A stretch of 64,000 nucleotides of DNA from Paraconexibacter antarcticus. GTDB lineage: Bacteria > Actinomycetota > Thermoleophilia > Solirubrobacterales > Solirubrobacteraceae. Location of the stretch: assembly GCF_024220175.1 (NCBI RefSeq), contig NZ_CP098502.1:1302001-1366000 (forward strand). Direction: 5' to 3'. How positions within the stretch are numbered: position 1 is the first letter of the stretch; every line of letters begins with the position of its first letter. Shown piece after piece: positions 51,208 through 60,781 of this stretch. Position numbers and translations under genes: made by a program. The notes beneath the pieces were generated by a model. That model was given only the letters and a program-made list of their open reading frames with translations. It made no database searches and was not told the origin of the DNA.

Positions 51208-53229
51208 TCATGCGAGCGTGGCCTTGACGCCCGCGATGAGGGCGCGCTTGGCGTGGTTCGGGGCGAGCAGCTCGGCGAGCGCGGCCCCGAGGCCGGTGAA
51301 GACGAGCACCCACGCTGCGTCGAGGTCGGTGACGGGCTCCCAGTGGACGACGACGCTCACGCCCATGCCGCCGACGAACCCGTCGAGGAAGTCGTCGAGG
51401 TCCTCGCTGAACAGGCCGCTGGCGAGCGTCCCGCCGATGAGCTGATCGCGCAGCGCCTCGCGCGTCCACCCGAGCGGGACGAGCTGCAGGAACTTGCGTC
51501 CCTCCCAGGAGATGCCGACGCGGATGGGCTCACCGGGCGCGGCGCCGAGCGACGAGCCCGCGCCCTCGATCCCGAAGGCGTCCATCCGGGCGGTCGCGAG
51601 CTCCTTCACCGCGGCGCCGAGCGTCATCCCGACGTCCTCGGCGACGACGTGGCTCGAGCTGAGCTCCAGGGCGGAGAAGTCGATCGTGCCGCCGAGGCCC
51701 GCCGCCATGCCGAGGCGCCCGACGAGGTCGATGAGCCCGTCGCACGAGACCGAGGGGGACGTGGCGAGCGTCAGGGTCAGCGGCCCGCCGGCGAGCGCGA
51801 CGTCGGCGGTGCAGACGCTCTCGGCGGTCGTGCGGACGACCCGGACCGCCTCGGGCGACGCGGCCTCGACGCGGAGCCCGTAGCCCGCCTGCGCGCGCCG
51901 CCCGTCGTTCGGGACGACCGTGCTCCCGGTGCCGTCCGCGTGCGCGCGCAGCGTGTCGGACAGCCCGCGGAGGGCGACGCCGACGGCGCGGAAGATCGCC
52001 TCCCACGTGTGGTGGGGGTCCTCGACGCTCGCGACGTCGATGGTGATGCCGAGGCCGCAGGCCGCGCCGAGGCCCCGCAGGATCTCGACGAGCGCGCCGC
52101 CCGCGGCGAGCTGCTCGACCCGCAGCCCGACGAACCGCTCGGCGTCGACCGGCCCGACGCCGTTCAGCGTCGTCCAGTCCCCGCCGCGGGTGAGCGTCAC
52201 CTCGCAGCTGCCGTCGTCGATGAGCCCGAGCGCCCGGCTCGTCGCCTGCGGCCCGTCGAGGAGCGGCCCCAGCTGCGCGCCGACCGCCTCGCCGAGCCAG
52301 CCCCAGTCGTTGCACGCCCAGGCGAGTGTGAACGAGCAGCCGGTCCGCCACGCGATGTGCTCGAGCATGTGGCTCACGAACTCGTTCGGGCTGCGCAGCG
52401 ACTTTGCCGTCACGTCGCCCGGGGCGAGCACGGCGGTCGACGGCGTGAAGGCGAGGAACGCGCGGTCGACGTCCGCGGACGCCTCGAGCTCGCCGAACGT
52501 CGCCGCCCCGGTGGCGACGCCGACGACGTGGCAGCCCGCGGCCCGTGCGGCGGCCGCGCCGAGCAGCGAGTCCTCCAGCGCGACGCAGCGGGCGGGCGCC
52601 AGCCCCACGGCCTCCGCGCCCGCGAGGTACATGTCCGGGGCGGGCTTGCCCGGCAGGCCCTGGTCGTTGCCGACGACGTGGGCGAAGGCGCTCCGCAGGC
52701 CCGCGTGGTCGAGCAGCTCCTCGATGTGCGCGACGGGGTTGTTCGAGACGACGGCGACGGCGAGGCCGGCGGCCGCCGCGGCGTCGAGCAGCTCGCGCAC
52801 CCCCGGGAGGACGGCGGGCGCCCCGGTCGTGCGGGCGTCCTCCAGCGCGTCGGTGAGCGTCCGGACGAGCGCGTCGTCCGGCTCGGCGCCCGCGCCCTCC
52901 AGCAGGAGCCGCCAGAAGACGGGGATCGTGTGCGGGAAGGCGCGCCGCACGGCCTCGCGGTCGACGGGCGCGACCGCGGGGACGTGCTCGGCGAGGAGAT
53001 CCTGGACGATCCCGACCTCGAGGCTCAGCGTGTCGAGCACGACGCCGTCCAGGTCCCACAGCAGGGCGCCGGTGTCGTCGGGCAGGCGGAGGCGGGACGC
53101 GAGCAGCACGGACGCCGGAGGGTACCGGCGGGGCTCGCGGCGGCGGGGTCCGGCCCCAGGGCTCCCGGGCGGACCGTCCAATTCGCGGCGCCGAAGTTGG
53201 GCAGGTGCGCCCGATCGCGCCGTACCCAT
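51208..53229 (-). CDS. HAD phosphatase fused to duplicated IGPD (HisB)-like region
   Basis: About 673 residues from ATG 53229, chosen for GGAAGGAG seven bases upstream. The N-terminal HAD-IA phosphatase (about residues 55-260) has motif I LLWDLDGVVLDT, motif II VVSNN, motif III Lys in GLPGKPAPDMY and motif IV ALEDSLLG. The remaining 400 residues look like four IGPD half-domains: SPNEFVSHMLEHIAWRTG, then VEDPHHTWEAIFRAVGVAL, then SSHVVAEDVGMTLGAAVKEL, then a last half. Only some of the His/Glu metal ligands survive. E. coli HisB is also HAD plus IGPD, but with a single IGPD domain. It may be the histidinol-phosphatase/IGPD of this strain or a derived regulator. Confidence 0.7.
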   Translation of the reverse strand: MGTARSGAPAQLRRRELDGPPGSPGAGPRRREPRRYPPASVLLASRLRLPDDTGALLWDLDGVVLDTLSLEVGIVQDLLAEHVPAVAPVDREAVRRAFPHTIPVFWRLLLEGAGAEPDDALVRTLTDALEDARTTGAPAVLPGVRELLDAAAAAGLAVAVVSNNPVAHIEELLDHAGLRSAFAHVVGNDQGLPGKPAPDMYLAGAEAVGLAPARCVALEDSLLGAAAARAAGCHVVGVATGAATFGELEASADVDRAFLAFTPSTAVLAPGDVTAKSLRSPNEFVSHMLEHIAWRTGCSFTLAWACNDWGWLGEAVGAQLGPLLDGPQATSRALGLIDDGSCEVTLTRGGDWTTLNGVGPVDAERFVGLRVEQLAAGGALVEILRGLGAACGLGITIDVASVEDPHHTWEAIFRAVGVALRGLSDTLRAHADGTGSTVVPNDGRRAQAGYGLRVEAASPEAVRVVRTTAESVCTADVALAGGPLTLTLATSPSVSCDGLIDLVGRLGMAAGLGGTIDFSALELSSSHVVAEDVGMTLGAAVKELATARMDAFGIEGAGSSLGAAPGEPIRVGISWEGRKFLQLVPLGWTREALRDQLIGGTLASGLFSEDLDDFLDGFVGGMGVSVVVHWEPVTDLDAAWVLVFTGLGAALAELLAPNHAKRALIAGVKATLA

Positions 53230-53247
53230 TTGCACTCCTTCCCGAAC

Positions 53248-53261
53248 CTACGTTAGCGTAG
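53248..53261. promoter_or_regulatory. Dyad in the divergent promoter of mce and the HAD/IGPD gene
   Basis: CTACG-ttag-CGTAG overlaps possible -10 elements on both strands: TAGCCT (53259-53264) toward mce and TAGGTT (53245-53250, minus) toward the HAD gene. A TetR-size operator; the TetR gene at 63471 is a candidate binder. Confidence 0.5.
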
Positions 53262-53337
53262 CCTCGCGGAGTCGCCTCAGAGGAGGGGGCGGCTCAGGAG
53301 ACCGCCGAGAGGGCCACGGGATGGGGTACGAAGACGC

Positions 53338-54144
53338 ATGCTGCGCGCCGTAGGCGATCGCACTTTTCTGCCGTTGAAGGAGTTCATCGAGACGATCGGC
53401 TCGATGGGTGTCCTGACGGGCAAGACGCTCATCTCCGCCGTGCGGCCGCCCTTCCCGTACGGCAAGGAGTTCGTGACGCAGTTCCTCTTCGCGGTGCGGC
53501 TGTGCTGGTTCCCGATGATCGTCGCGTCGTTCGCCTTCACCTACGGGCCCGCCGGCATCCAGGCCGCGAACTTCCTCAACCTTTTCGGCGCCCTGGACCG
53601 TCTCGGCGGCCTGTTCATCGTCGCGGTCGTCCGCGAGTTCGCGCCGCTTGTGTGCGCGATCGTCATGGCCGGCGTGGCGGGGACGGCGATCACGGCGGAC
53701 CTCGGCGCCCGCAAGATCCGCGAGGAGCTCGACGCGCTGCAGGTGCTCGGCGTCGATCCGATCAAGAACCTCGTCGTCCCGCGCTTCCTCGCGCTCATGC
53801 TCGTGACGGGCATGTTCAACGTCTACGCGGTGATCTTCGGGACGTTCGGCGGGGTGCTCGTCACGCTCACGAACGGGGCGCCGCTCGGCCCGTTCTTCGC
53901 GACGTACTTCACGAACGCGACCTCGACCGAGCTGTGGGGCTCGCTGCTGAAGACGATCCTCTTCGGCGCGATCATCGCGATCGTCTGCTGCTACAAGGGC
54001 CTGACCGCCAAGGGCGGCGCCGAGGGCGTGGGCCGCGCGGTCAACCAGGCCGTCGTCATCAGCTTCCTCGGCATCGGCGCCTTCAACTACGTCTTCACGC
54101 AGACGCTGCTGGCCACCCACCCCGAGCTGACCCTGGTGCGCTGA
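53338..54144 (+). CDS. yrbEA: Mce-type ABC permease YrbE-A (MlaE family)
   Basis: A 268-residue membrane permease of the Mce lipid importer with about five or six helices. The MlaE signature GPAGIQAANFLNLFGALDRLG, then FAPLVCAIVMAGVAGTAITADLGARKI, read in parts, and the conserved EELDALQVLGVDP are clear. It heads the mce operon; YrbE-B starts on the base after its stop. The ATPase (Mkl/MceG) is not in the window, as usual. Confidence 0.92.
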   Translation: MLRAVGDRTFLPLKEFIETIGSMGVLTGKTLISAVRPPFPYGKEFVTQFLFAVRLCWFPMIVASFAFTYGPAGIQAANFLNLFGALDRLGGLFIVAVVREFAPLVCAIVMAGVAGTAITADLGARKIREELDALQVLGVDPIKNLVVPRFLALMLVTGMFNVYAVIFGTFGGVLVTLTNGAPLGPFFATYFTNATSTELWGSLLKTILFGAIIAIVCCYKGLTAKGGAEGVGRAVNQAVVISFLGIGAFNYVFTQTLLATHPELTLVR

Positions 54145-54942
54145 ATGTCGACCTTCAAGGCCATCGGGGACCGCACCACGGCGCCGTTCGGGACGTTCCT
54201 GCGCTTCGCGATGCGCGTCATGGGCGACGTGTACCGCCTGCGCGTCATGAAGTTCTTCGGCGAGACGCTGCGCCAGGCGGGGATCCTCGTCACCGGCAGC
54301 GTGCTCATCGTCCTCGGCCTCGTGTTCATCCTCGGCCTCGAGTGCGGCATCGAGGGCGCCTACGCCTCGCGCCAGATCGGCGCGCCGTCGGTGTCCGGCG
54401 CCTTCACCGCCCTGTGCGACCTGCGCGAGATCACGCCCTACGCCTTCGGCTACATGATGGCCGCGAAGGTCGGCACCGGCATCGTCGCCGAGCTCGGCTC
54501 GATGCGGATTTCCGACGAGATCGACGCCCTGGAGGTCATGGGCTTCGACTCGATGCTCTACCTCTGCGCCACCCGCCTGCTCGGGATGTGGCTCGTGCTC
54601 CCGTTCGTCTACATCTCGGCGATCGCCTTCGGGTTCGTCGGCTCCTACATCGCCGTCGTCCAGCAGATCGGCGAGGTGAGCGCCGGCGGGTACTTCCAGA
54701 TCTTCTGGCAGTTCCAGAATCCCGTCGACCTCGCGTACTCCGCGATCAAGGGCATGTGCATGGCCACGATGGTCGTGCTCGTCGGGTGCTACTACGGCTA
54801 CAACGTCTCCGGCGGCCCGGTCGGCGTCGGCACCGCGACCGCGAAGTCGATGGTCGTGAACATCTTCGGCATCCATGCGATCGGCATGGTCGGCACCCAG
54901 CTCTTCTGGGGCGGCAACGCCAGGGCCCCGATCGGCGGCTAG
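54145..54942 (+). CDS. yrbEB: Mce-type ABC permease YrbE-B (MlaE family)
   Basis: A 265-residue partner permease. Conserved EITPYAFGYMMAAKVGTGIV, AELGSMRISDEIDALEVMG and CYYGYNVSGGPVGVG. Together with YrbE-A it forms the membrane channel of the Mce system. ATG directly abuts the previous stop. Confidence 0.92.
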   Translation: MSTFKAIGDRTTAPFGTFLRFAMRVMGDVYRLRVMKFFGETLRQAGILVTGSVLIVLGLVFILGLECGIEGAYASRQIGAPSVSGAFTALCDLREITPYAFGYMMAAKVGTGIVAELGSMRISDEIDALEVMGFDSMLYLCATRLLGMWLVLPFVYISAIAFGFVGSYIAVVQQIGEVSAGGYFQIFWQFQNPVDLAYSAIKGMCMATMVVLVGCYYGYNVSGGPVGVGTATAKSMVVNIFGIHAIGMVGTQLFWGGNARAPIGG

Positions 54943-54945
54943 GTC

Positions 54946-56244
54946 ATGGGTGAGGGCAAGGTGAGAGGCGCGGCGCTGGCCGCCGTCGGGTTGGTCGCCA
55001 TCGCGATCCTCGCCGTCGTGCTGTTGGGCAAGAGCTCGCACACGATGAACATCCGCTTCCTCGACGCGGGCCAGCTCGTGCGTGGCGACCTCGTCGAGGT
55101 GTCGGGCCGCGCGATCGGGTCGGTCTCCGACATCACCCTGACGAACGACAACCAGGCGAACGTCAAGGTCAAGACCAAGAACGACGACTTCTGGCCCTTC
55201 AAGGAGGGCACGGTCGCCGGCGTCCGCGCGGTCGGCCTCTCGGGCGTGGCGAACCGCTACGTCGAGATCACGCCGTCGGCGACGGGCGCGGACATCCCGG
55301 ACGGCGGGACGATCCGGCCGACCGACACCCGCACGATCGTCGACCTCGACGAGGTCCTGACCGCGCTGGACGCGCCGACCCGCGCGAAGCTCAAGCGGCT
55401 CATCCACGAGGGCGCCGACGTCTTCCACGGGAACGCGCAGGACGCGAACGACGCGATCGTCTACGCGAACCCGGCGATCGCCCAGGGCAGCGCGCTGCTC
55501 AGCGAGGCCGACCGCGACGAGGCGGCCGTCGGGCGCCTGGTGTCGACCGCCGCCACCGTCTCCACGACGCTCGCGCAGCGCCGGGGCGCGCTGCAGGGCT
55601 CGATCACGAACACGGCCCGCACGCTCGCCGCGCTCGCCGCCGAGCGCTCGGCGCTGCAGGACTCGCTCGTCCGCGCGCCGTCGACGCTCCGCCAGGCGAT
55701 GCACACGCTGCAGCTCACGCGCTCGACCCTCACGTCCGTCCGGCCCGTCCTCCGCGAGCTGCAGCCGACGGCCAAGCCGCTCGCCGAGGTGCTGCGTCTG
55801 CTGCCGACGACCGGCCGCGACCTGCGCCCCGCGATCGGGCAGCTCCGCGACCTTATCCCGGCGCTGACGAAGGCGCTGAAGGGCGTCCCGGCGCTCGACA
55901 AGGCGGCACGGCCCGCGCTGTCCGCGACGTCGACCGCCCTGAAGACCGCCCTCCCGATCGCGACCGGCCTGCGTCCGTACTCGCCGGACGCCATCGCCGG
56001 CCTGTTCAACGGCTTCACGGGGACGACGGCGGGCTACTACGACGCCAACGGGCACTACGCCCGCGTCCCGCTCATCACCGGCCCGGGCGCGCTGTCCGGC
56101 GGCCTCGGCTCCGTCGCGAAGACCCAGCTCAGCACCGGGAACACCGCCCGCTGCCCGGGCGGCGCCGTCGAGCCCGCCGGCGACAAGTCCAACCCGTACA
56201 TCCCGGACCCGTCCCTCTGCAACCCGGCGCACGACCAGAAGTGA
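54946..56244 (+). CDS. mceA: MCE-family protein MceA
   Basis: A 432-residue protein with one N-terminal membrane helix (AALAAVGLVAIAILAVVLLG), an MCE domain (about 33-115, with LVRGDLVEVSGRAIGSVSDI) and a long helical region, as in Mce subunits that form a hexameric lipid tunnel. The C-terminal tail has Cys residues and a Pro-rich end. Stop overlaps the mceB start. Confidence 0.9.
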   Translation: MGEGKVRGAALAAVGLVAIAILAVVLLGKSSHTMNIRFLDAGQLVRGDLVEVSGRAIGSVSDITLTNDNQANVKVKTKNDDFWPFKEGTVAGVRAVGLSGVANRYVEITPSATGADIPDGGTIRPTDTRTIVDLDEVLTALDAPTRAKLKRLIHEGADVFHGNAQDANDAIVYANPAIAQGSALLSEADRDEAAVGRLVSTAATVSTTLAQRRGALQGSITNTARTLAALAAERSALQDSLVRAPSTLRQAMHTLQLTRSTLTSVRPVLRELQPTAKPLAEVLRLLPTTGRDLRPAIGQLRDLIPALTKALKGVPALDKAARPALSATSTALKTALPIATGLRPYSPDAIAGLFNGFTGTTAGYYDANGHYARVPLITGPGALSGGLGSVAKTQLSTGNTARCPGGAVEPAGDKSNPYIPDPSLCNPAHDQK

Positions 56245-57770
56245 TGTCCCGCGTGCGCCTCCCCATCGCCCTGCCCGGCCGCCTCATGCGCTGGGCCGCC
56301 GCCGTCGGCGTTGCCTGCGCGGTCCTCGTCGGGCTGCTGCTCGGCCCGGTGACGTCGAGCCACCACGGCTCGGCGACCGCCGACTCGACGTACCGCGTCG
56401 ACGCGATCTTCGACACGGCGAAGGGCATCATCCCGGGCCAGCTCGTGAAGATCGCCGGCGCCCGGGTGGGCACGATCAAGGACGTCGTCCTCACGCCTGA
56501 CTTCAAGGCGCGGATCCAGATGCAGGTCGACCGCCGCTTCGCGCCGTTCCGCAAGGACGCCTCCTGCAACATCCAGCCGGAGGGCCTTATCTCCGAGCGG
56601 TTCGTCCAGTGCGAGCCGGGGACCCCGGCGGCGGGCGCCCTGGAGCCGGTGGGGGACCAGGCCGCCACGGTGCCCGTGACGCACACCTCGGTCCCGGTCG
56701 CGATCACCGACCTCTTCAACATCTTCCGCGTCCCGGTCCGTCAGCGGTTCTCGGTCGTCATCGCGTCGCTCGGGCTCGGGCTCGCCGGCCGCGGGGACGA
56801 CCTCAACGCGGTGCTCCGGCGGGCCAACCCCGCCCTGGCGCTCACGCGCAAGGCGCTGACGATCCTCGGCGAGCAGAAGCGCGAGATCGCGCAGTCGATC
56901 GTCGACGTCGACCGGATCTCGACGACGCTCGCCGACCGCCCGCAGTCGGTCACGTCGTTCCTCGACGAGGCCGCGAAGGTCACGCGCACGACCGCCGACC
57001 ACAGCGACCCGCTCGAGCAGGGCGTGAAGAAGCTGCCCGCGCTCCTCGACCAGGCCCAGCCGACGTTCGCGCGCCTGAACGAGGTCGCCGCGGCCGGGAC
57101 CCCGGTACTCCGCGACATCCGCACGGCCACCCCCGGGATCGTCTCGCTCGTGAACCAGATCCCGGCCTTCACGGCCGCCGCGAAGCCGGCGCTGAGCCAC
57201 CTGTCGACGGCCGCGACGACCGGGTCCAGGACCGTCACGGCGGCGAAGCCCGTCGTGAAGCTCCTGAAGACGTTCACCGCCGCCGCCGGGCCGACCGGCC
57301 GCTCGCTGAACCAGCTGCTCGTGAACCTCCAGGCCCGCGGCGGGCTCGAGAACCTCCTGAGCTTCATCTACGGCGCGGCCTCGGCGTCCTCGCGCTTCGA
57401 CTCGGTCTCCCACCTCCTGCCCGCGCACATCCTGCTCAGCAGCTGCTCGCAGTACTCCGAGACCCCGACCCCGGGCTGCTCCGCGCACTACGGGGACACC
57501 ACGGCGACCCGCAAGGCACCCGCCGCGCGCAAGGTGAAGACGACGCCCGGCACGGCGGCGCCCGCGGCCCCGGCGGCGACCTCCACGCAGGCCGCGCCGG
57601 CGACGCCCGCCCCGGCGGGCACGACCGACGGCGCGACGATCCAGCTGCCCGGCCTGCCGCCGATCAAGCTGCCGCCGATCCCGGGCGTCCCCGGGGCCCT
57701 CGGCGGGTCGGACCAGTCCAAGGGCTCAGGTACCGCCCGCGACCTCCTCCAGTACCTCCTCGGCTCATGA
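56241..57770 (+). CDS. mceB: MCE-family protein MceB
   Basis: A 509-residue protein. Membrane helix at about residues 15-35, MCE domain (DTAKGIIPGQLVKIAGARVG, then LISERFVQCEPG), a helical tunnel region, and a long Pro/Ala/Thr tail (about 420-490) that probably spans the outer envelope. Overlaps mceA and mceC by 4 bases each. Confidence 0.9.
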   Translation: MMSRVRLPIALPGRLMRWAAAVGVACAVLVGLLLGPVTSSHHGSATADSTYRVDAIFDTAKGIIPGQLVKIAGARVGTIKDVVLTPDFKARIQMQVDRRFAPFRKDASCNIQPEGLISERFVQCEPGTPAAGALEPVGDQAATVPVTHTSVPVAITDLFNIFRVPVRQRFSVVIASLGLGLAGRGDDLNAVLRRANPALALTRKALTILGEQKREIAQSIVDVDRISTTLADRPQSVTSFLDEAAKVTRTTADHSDPLEQGVKKLPALLDQAQPTFARLNEVAAAGTPVLRDIRTATPGIVSLVNQIPAFTAAAKPALSHLSTAATTGSRTVTAAKPVVKLLKTFTAAAGPTGRSLNQLLVNLQARGGLENLLSFIYGAASASSRFDSVSHLLPAHILLSSCSQYSETPTPGCSAHYGDTTATRKAPAARKVKTTPGTAAPAAPAATSTQAAPATPAPAGTTDGATIQLPGLPPIKLPPIPGVPGALGGSDQSKGSGTARDLLQYLLGS

Positions 57771-59188
57771 AGCGGCGCGGCGCCTCCTCCTCGGAGCTCT
57801 TCTCGAACCCGATCCTCGTCGGGTCGATGATCCTCGCGATCGGCCTCATCGGCATCGTGCTCTCCTACCGCGCGAACCGCGGCCTGCCGTTCGTGCCCGC
57901 CTATGAGATCCGGGTCCAGGTCCCGGACGCGGCGGAGCTCATCGAGGGCGGCAGCGAGGTCCGCGTCGGCGGCGCGCGCGTCGGCCTCGTCACGAAGATC
58001 AAGGCCGAGCCCGGCGTGAACGGCAAGCCCGCCTACGCGCTGCTCACCCTCGCGCTCGAGAAGAGCCAGGAGCCCGTCTCCGTCGACACCCGCGTGAAGG
58101 TCCGCCCGCGGTCGATCCTCGGGGCGAAGTACCTCGACCTCATCCCGGGCAGGTCCGCCACGGGCGTCCCGGCCGGCGGCACGATCCCGCTGAGCCACGC
58201 CGAGCCGATCGTCGAGCTCGACGAGGCGTTCAACGTCTTCGACGACCAGACGACGAAGGGCCTGCAGGGGACGATCACCTCGCTCGGCGACGCGCTCGCG
58301 GGCCGTGGCGAGTCGATCAACATGACGATCGCCGCCTCCGGCAAGCTCCTGCCCGCGCTCGAGCGCGTCATCAAGGTCGCCGTCGAGCCGCACACCCAGC
58401 TGCGCCGGTTCATCACCGGCGGCGCGCTCGCGGCCCGGGCGATCGCGCCCGTCAGCCCGGACCTCGTGTCGCTCCTCGACAACGGCGCGACGACGCTCCA
58501 GGCGCTCGACGCCTCCTCGCCCGCGCTGGGCGACACGATCGACGAGCTGCCCAAGGCGGAGGACGCCGGGATCCGCACGCTGCCCGTCATCCGCTCGACG
58601 CTCGCCGACCTCTCCTCGATCACGCGCGCCATCCGGCCCGGCACCGCCCTGCTCCCGACGGCGACCGTGCGGCTGCGCGACGCGATCAAGGCCGGGACCC
58701 CGGTACTGAAGCGCACGCCCGCGCTCGCCGACAACCTGCGCACGGCGCTCGCGGCCCTCGGCACGCTCTCGCGTGATCCGAGCGCGCCGAACTCGGTGAA
58801 GCTCCTCACGACGACCGTGAAGACGCTGAAGACGACGCTCGACACCATCCTGCCGTCGCAGCTGCAGTGCAACCTGCTGCCGGTCGCCTTCCGGAACGCG
58901 TTCTCGACGGTCGGCATCGGCGACCAGACCGCCTCGTGGTTCAACGTCACGACGCTGCTGCTCTCCGGTCAGGACACCTCGGCCGGCACGGTGGCGCCGA
59001 ACCTGCACAACACGCCGACCCCGCACGAGAACGCCGACGAGTGCGAGGCCGGCAACGAGCCGTACGTCAAGGGCGTGCGCATCGGAAACCCGACCGGGAA
59101 TCAGCGGAACAGCACCGTCGAGACCAGCCCACCGCCCGGTGTGCGCGACCTCGGCGCGGGTGCCGGCTTCATCGGGAGCACCAAGTAG
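57767..59188 (+). CDS. mceC: MCE-family protein MceC
   Basis: A 473-residue protein. The ATG at 57767 lies in the mceB stop (ATGA); the longer open frame reaching back to 56609 is a shadow. Membrane helix LVGSMILAIGLIGIVLSY, MCE domain with IEGGSEVRVGGARVGLV and RPRSILGAKYLDLIPG, then tunnel helices. The C-terminal third has two Cys pairs. Confidence 0.9.
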   Translation: MKRRGASSSELFSNPILVGSMILAIGLIGIVLSYRANRGLPFVPAYEIRVQVPDAAELIEGGSEVRVGGARVGLVTKIKAEPGVNGKPAYALLTLALEKSQEPVSVDTRVKVRPRSILGAKYLDLIPGRSATGVPAGGTIPLSHAEPIVELDEAFNVFDDQTTKGLQGTITSLGDALAGRGESINMTIAASGKLLPALERVIKVAVEPHTQLRRFITGGALAARAIAPVSPDLVSLLDNGATTLQALDASSPALGDTIDELPKAEDAGIRTLPVIRSTLADLSSITRAIRPGTALLPTATVRLRDAIKAGTPVLKRTPALADNLRTALAALGTLSRDPSAPNSVKLLTTTVKTLKTTLDTILPSQLQCNLLPVAFRNAFSTVGIGDQTASWFNVTTLLLSGQDTSAGTVAPNLHNTPTPHENADECEAGNEPYVKGVRIGNPTGNQRNSTVETSPPPGVRDLGAGAGFIGSTK

Positions 59189-60781
59189 ATGGCCGCGAAG
59201 CGCCGCACCCCGAGGAAGCGCCTGAGCGTCGGGACCCTGGGCCTCGTCGGCATCGTCGCGATCGCGCTCGTCGTCTACTTCTCGTTCGCCAAGCGCGTGC
59301 CGTTCGTCCACGGCTACCGGGCCGACGCGGTCCTCTCGAACACGAGCCAGCTGCGCAAGGGCTCCCCGATCCGCGTGGCCGGCGTCGACGTCGGCAAGGT
59401 CGTCGGCCTCGCCAAGGGCCCGGGCACGACCGCGCTCGTGAAGATGGAGTTCAAGGACAACGCGCTCCCGATCCATCAGGACGCGACGATCCGCGTGCGG
59501 CCGCGGCTCTTTCTCGAGGGCGGCTTCTACATCGAGCTCCGGCCCGGCAGCCCGAGCGCCCCCGACCTGCCCGACGGCGGGACGATCCCGCTGCCGCAGA
59601 CCCAGGTGCCCGTTCAGTTCGACCAGATCCTCACGTCGCTGAACCACTCGACGCGCGACTCGATCAAGCGGACGATCACGAACCTCAGCGAGGGCCTCGA
59701 CAACGGCGCCGCCCACGCCTTCGGCAACGCCGCCAAGCCCTTCACCCCGGCCCTCCGAGACACCGCGATCGTTGCCCAGGCGGCCCGCGGCATCGAGCGC
59801 CATGACCTGTCGAACCTCATCTCCTCCCTCTCGATGATCACCGGGACGCTCGCCGCGAACGACCGGGCGCTCGGCGGGATGGTCGGCGCCCTGGACACGA
59901 CGAGCGGCGCGCTGGCCTCGCAGTCGGCGAACCTCGGCGCGACGGTCCGCGGCATCGACGACCTCGTCCGCACGGCGCCGCCGTCGCTCACCGCGATCGA
60001 CGCCGCGCTGCCGTCGGTCAAGCGCTTCGCCGACGCGCTGCGCCCGAACCTCCCGCAGACCCCGGCCACCCTGCGCCACACCGCGGCGCTCCTGCGCCAG
60101 GCGGGGGCGCTCGCGAAGCCCGCCGAGCTGCCGGCGCTGCTCACGAAGCTCACCCCGACGATCGACCGCCTGCCGACGCTCAGCCGTCGCCTCACGACGC
60201 TCTTCCCGCTCGTGACGCCGGTGAGCAACTGCCTGCAGAACCGGGTCCTGCCGGTGCTCAACGCGAGCCTGAACGACGGCGCCAACTCGACCGGCCGCCC
60301 CGTGTGGCAGGACCTCCTGCACGCGACGACCGGCCTCGCGAGCTCGTCGCAGGACTTCGACGCGAACGGCCCGGCCGTCCGCTACATCGCGGCGGCGGGG
60401 GCGGAGAGCATCGCGACCGGATCACTGCCCGGCCTCCCGCAGCTCGTCGGCCAGGGCCCGAAGATCGAGGGGACCTCGCCGCACTGGCTCGGCAACGGGA
60501 ACCTGCCGCCCTACCACCCCGAGGCGACCTGCACCGACCAGGCGGCGCCGAACCTGCAGGCCCGCACGCCGTTCCCCGCCGCGGGGACGATCACGGCGAC
60601 GAAGCGGTCGTCCTCCTCCGGCGGCGGTACGCCGGCCGCCGCGACAGTGCCGACGATCACGCGCACCGTCGGCGAGCAGGCCCCGACCGCGTCGGCGCCG
60701 TCCTCGGCGCTGCGTGACGCCCTGCGCGACGTCGCCCGCCAGGCCGCGAAGGCCGCGACCGTCAAGGGGGCGAAGCGATGA
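59189..60781 (+). CDS. mceD: MCE-family protein MceD
   Basis: A 530-residue protein. N-terminal helix TLGLVGIVAIALVVYFSFA, MCE domain (RKGSPIRVAGVDVGKVVGLA, RPRLFLEGGFYIELRPGSP), tunnel helices, and a Ser/Thr/Ala-rich C-terminal end. ATG follows the mceC stop with no gap. Its stop overlaps the next start (ATGA). Confidence 0.9.
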   Translation: MAAKRRTPRKRLSVGTLGLVGIVAIALVVYFSFAKRVPFVHGYRADAVLSNTSQLRKGSPIRVAGVDVGKVVGLAKGPGTTALVKMEFKDNALPIHQDATIRVRPRLFLEGGFYIELRPGSPSAPDLPDGGTIPLPQTQVPVQFDQILTSLNHSTRDSIKRTITNLSEGLDNGAAHAFGNAAKPFTPALRDTAIVAQAARGIERHDLSNLISSLSMITGTLAANDRALGGMVGALDTTSGALASQSANLGATVRGIDDLVRTAPPSLTAIDAALPSVKRFADALRPNLPQTPATLRHTAALLRQAGALAKPAELPALLTKLTPTIDRLPTLSRRLTTLFPLVTPVSNCLQNRVLPVLNASLNDGANSTGRPVWQDLLHATTGLASSSQDFDANGPAVRYIAAAGAESIATGSLPGLPQLVGQGPKIEGTSPHWLGNGNLPPYHPEATCTDQAAPNLQARTPFPAAGTITATKRSSSSGGGTPAAATVPTITRTVGEQAPTASAPSSALRDALRDVARQAAKAATVKGAKR

